Assembly: GCA_003557825.1 (NCBI GenBank)
Contig: PWNM01000235.1
Coordinates: 1-7,060 of the forward strand
Direction of reading: 5' to 3'
Source of the DNA: Candidatus Hydrogenedentota bacterium
GTDB taxonomy: Bacteria > Hydrogenedentota > Hydrogenedentia > Hydrogenedentales > SLHB01
Length of the DNA: 7,060 nt
The notes beneath the pieces were generated by a model. The model was not told the DNA's origin. It was given only the letters and a program-made list of their open reading frames with translations, and did no database searches. Made by a program: the position numbers and the translations under genes. Of this stretch, positions 5,371-7,060 are shown one piece after another (positions within the stretch are counted from its first letter, which is position 1; each line of letters starts with the position of its first letter).

Positions 5371-6561
5371 ATGCCGACAACCAATGGAAACCCCTCAGCA
5401 CATACCACGCGATTTCTGCAAGACCAATTCGCCATCGCCATGTTCGGGGATCCACCTCTTACCGAAAGGGACTACCAGCTCGTGGCGGAGAGTGGCTTCA
5501 ATCTGGTAGCAGGTAATTTCCATGCGGACAACCTTGAAAGAACACTTCGCCAACTGGATCTTTGCGAGCATTTTGGGATGAAGGCCCTCGCCTGCTGTGG
5601 GGACATCCCGCCGGAAGAACATCCGGAAGGCGAGTCCTGTTGGGGCTATGTTGTTCAGGACGAGCCGAATGCAGCGGCGTTTGCCCGGCTTGCCGATCGC
5701 GTTGCTGCGTTGCGCAAGGCTCGGCCCGGGCGTCTGCCGATGATCAACTTGTATGGCCACTACACCCAACTACGGCCCGAGGACTTGGCAGCAAAGGACT
5801 ATGACGATTATGTCCGGCAGTTCATCCAGATTGTCGATCCGGATATCCTTTCCATGGACTACTACCCCTATTTCCTGCCCGTTGCCGACGACCGAGATGG
5901 ATTGTGCCGCACTTTGGAGTCCATGAGGCGTCATAGCCTGGAAGCAGGGATTCCCTTTTGGAACTTCATAAATTGCATGCCCTATGGTCCCCATACCGAC
6001 CCGACGGAGGGACAGCTGATGTGGCAAATTTACACATCACTGGCCTACGGTTCCAAAGGGATTGGGTATTTTTGCTATTTCACGCCGCTCAGCCCCGAAT
6101 TTCCGAAAGGTGGGGCGATTGTAACCCGAGACAATGTCCGGACGAGGCATTGGTATCAGGCTCGTCGGATCAATGAACAGTTGCGGAATCTTGGTCCCAC
6201 GCTGATGCAGCTCACGAGTTGCGGGGTCTATCGGTTGTACCCCATCGACAATGCCCAGCGCCAATTGCGGGGCACTGGAATCGCGAACATCCTTCATGCG
6301 CCCGTGGATCCACCCTATGACTACTTGGTGGGGACGTTTCGCCATGCAGATGGTCGACGCGCCGTACTGCTGAACAACTACCGCTATGCGTTCACTGCCT
6401 GGCCGACAGTGGAATTCGATGTGCCTGTCGAAGCCGTCCGGGAGGTAAATAAATGGACCGGTACCGAGGAACCGGTCCATGATGACAGCCCGGAGATGGA
6501 AGGCCTTCAAGTCTCCCTCGATGCGGGCGAAGGAAGGTTATTCCTCTTGCCGCCGACATAG
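5371..6561 (+). CDS. TIM-barrel glycoside-hydrolase-like protein with C-terminal beta domain
   Basis: A 396-residue cytoplasmic protein (no signal peptide). AAAGGA is 6 nt before the ATG; the gap to the previous gene is 41 nt, so it is probably co-transcribed. The N-terminal ~300 residues look like a (beta/alpha)8 barrel of the glycosidase clan-A type: YQLVAESGFNLV (35-46), CWGYVVQDEPN (90-100) at the end of the expected fourth strand with E98 as the likely acid/base, LSMDYYPYF (160-168), IPFWNFINC (194-202), then TEGQLMWQIYTSLAYGSKGI (212-231) running into GYFCYFTP (232-239). Residues about 317-396 (YLVGTFRHADGRRAVLLNNY ... GEGRLFLLPP) resemble the C-terminal beta-sandwich of such enzymes. 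Relatives are usually annotated as GH42-like or hypothetical glycosyl hydrolases. A second catalytic Glu at the seventh strand is not evident, so substrate and even activity are uncertain. Confidence 0.82.
   Translation: MPTTNGNPSAHTTRFLQDQFAIAMFGDPPLTERDYQLVAESGFNLVAGNFHADNLERTLRQLDLCEHFGMKALACCGDIPPEEHPEGESCWGYVVQDEPNAAAFARLADRVAALRKARPGRLPMINLYGHYTQLRPEDLAAKDYDDYVRQFIQIVDPDILSMDYYPYFLPVADDRDGLCRTLESMRRHSLEAGIPFWNFINCMPYGPHTDPTEGQLMWQIYTSLAYGSKGIGYFCYFTPLSPEFPKGGAIVTRDNVRTRHWYQARRINEQLRNLGPTLMQLTSCGVYRLYPIDNAQRQLRGTGIANILHAPVDPPYDYLVGTFRHADGRRAVLLNNYRYAFTAWPTVEFDVPVEAVREVNKWTGTEEPVHDDSPEMEGLQVSLDAGEGRLFLLPPT
6453..6480. repeat. Perfect 10-bp inverted repeat inside the 3' end of the glycosidase-like gene
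   Basis: ATGGACCGGT (6453-6462) and ACCGGTCCAT (6471-6480) are exact reverse complements with an 8-nt spacer. They encode WTG and EPVH in the C-terminal beta domain. The hairpin lies about 80 nt before the stop. Confidence 0.7.
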
Positions 6562-6569
6562 AGGTTGAA

Positions 6570-7060
6570 TCAAAACCTTACCGACAGTTGGGGTCCGAAG
6601 GCCGTTCGATCCTGGGCGTTCAGGCGGGCGGCCAGCATGTCTCCGGGTTGCATGTCTCCCTTGGGAATGAGGATTTCCAGCGTGGTTTGCTCAAAACGCC
6701 GGACTCGGTTTGCCAATGGAATGCGCGTATACTCCACGCCATTGATGGTCAGAACAAGGCTCATGGTTCCCACCGGGTCCGTTTCCTCCTCAGGCGATAA
6801 CCAGGCCGCCTCCCCCAGATTCGTGATGGCGAACCGCAGGGCGCACGTCTCGTGGATTGAAGTCAGGTCGATTGCTTTGTCATCGAGGGGCTGCCATGCA
6901 TGGTCGTCGACGCGCCATTCCACGGTGTCGAAGAACCCGTCCAGGTATCTGGGCGGATCGGTTCCGGTCCATGGCGCTCCACCCACGGCGATCGCCGGAC
7001 AAGTTCGAGAATCGGTTCCGGTCCCGGTGGTGCGGAGACCAAGGAGACCTCCGTCTGCCA
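6570..7060 (-). CDS. C-terminal part of an unrecognised protein, possible beta-sandwich domain (5' end beyond the window)
   Basis: The minus-strand frame is open from the right edge (7058) to TGA at 6572-6570, giving about 162 residues and no stop. A GTG at 6986-6984 could in principle start a short protein, but the upstream frame keeps reading sensibly (TCPAIAVGGAPWTGTDPPRY), so a longer gene entering from outside is more likely. The visible part alternates short hydrophobic strands with turns (LRFAITNLGEAAWL, GTMSLVLTINGVEYTRIPL, TTLEILIPKGDMQPGDMLAARL, ending FGPQLSVRF), as in beta-sandwich accessory or carbohydrate-associated domains. No catalytic motif is visible. It converges on the glycosidase-like gene with only 8 nt between stop codons. 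Upstream of about 7000 a second minus-strand frame (EVSLVSAPPGPEPILELV) also looks protein-like, so a frameshift near 6990-7010 is possible. Function unknown. Confidence 0.7.
   Translation of the reverse strand, partial: ADGGLLGLRTTGTGTDSRTCPAIAVGGAPWTGTDPPRYLDGFFDTVEWRVDDHAWQPLDDKAIDLTSIHETCALRFAITNLGEAAWLSPEEETDPVGTMSLVLTINGVEYTRIPLANRVRRFEQTTLEILIPKGDMQPGDMLAARLNAQDRTAFGPQLSVRF
6957..7024. repeat. Pair of 14-bp direct repeats, 54 bp apart
   Basis: ATCGGTTCCGGTCC occurs at 6957-6970 and 7011-7024. The 54-bp offset is 18 codons, so on the minus strand both copies encode Thr-Gly-Thr-Asp in the same frame (GTGTDSR and WTGTDPP). It may be a trace of a small internal duplication, or chance similarity. 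Confidence 0.5.

Noticed and set aside
6037..6510. 157-codon minus-strand open frame opposite the glycosidase-like gene
   Set aside because: Shadow of the plus-strand gene, which reads through with consistent barrel and C-terminal domain.
6562..6578. AGGTT-7 nt-AACCT as a shared terminator between convergent genes
   Set aside because: Only 5 base pairs, no T-run on either strand; too weak to call.

Overview
The window looks like a piece of a bacterial chromosome from the PVC group (Planctomycetota, Verrucomicrobiota, Lentisphaerota) or a look-alike lineage such as Hydrogenedentota. The main pointer is a pseudopilin with an FTLIELLVVIAIIAILAAILLPAL-type N-terminus and a C-terminal H-X10-DG signature, a family greatly expanded in those lineages. 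It is followed by a secreted hydrolase, a ceramidase-family metalloenzyme and a TIM-barrel glycosidase-like protein, which suits a polymer- or glycolipid-degrading heterotroph. DNA is moderately GC-rich. No rRNA, tRNA, CRISPR array, insertion sequence or integrase was seen.

Layout. 1-380: remains of a plus-strand gene entering from the left edge. Two differently framed stretches with strongly G/C-biased third positions could be joined by one base change, so it is either a pseudogene or a sequencing indel. 381-474: compact regulatory region with a good sigma-70 promoter (TTGACT, 17 bp, TATCTT), an 18-bp palindrome at the expected transcription start and a GGAGG ribosome site. 475-1176: TetR-family repressor, probably controlling itself through that palindrome. 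1177-1289: leader of the next gene, with a small hairpin. 1290-2288: pseudopilin-like surface protein. 2324-2355: strong intergenic hairpin. 2383-3903: secreted alpha/beta hydrolase. 3920-5329: neutral-ceramidase-family protein. 5371-6561: glycoside-hydrolase-like TIM-barrel protein. 6570-7060: 3' part of a convergent minus-strand gene that runs off the right edge.

Five complete genes face the same way with short gaps (113, 94, 16 and 41 nt), so TetR, pseudopilin and three hydrolase-like genes may form one repressor-controlled unit, with the 2324-2355 hairpin possibly splitting it into two transcripts. A plausible but unproven reading is a substrate-induced cassette acting on an acylated or glycosylated substrate: a secreted esterase-like hydrolase outside, then a cytoplasmic amidase-like metalloenzyme and a glycosidase-like enzyme. 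The two cytoplasmic proteins depart from their textbook families. The ceramidase-like protein keeps the zinc ligands but seems to lack the catalytic serine, and the glycosidase-like protein shows only one obvious catalytic glutamate. The actual chemistry is therefore open.
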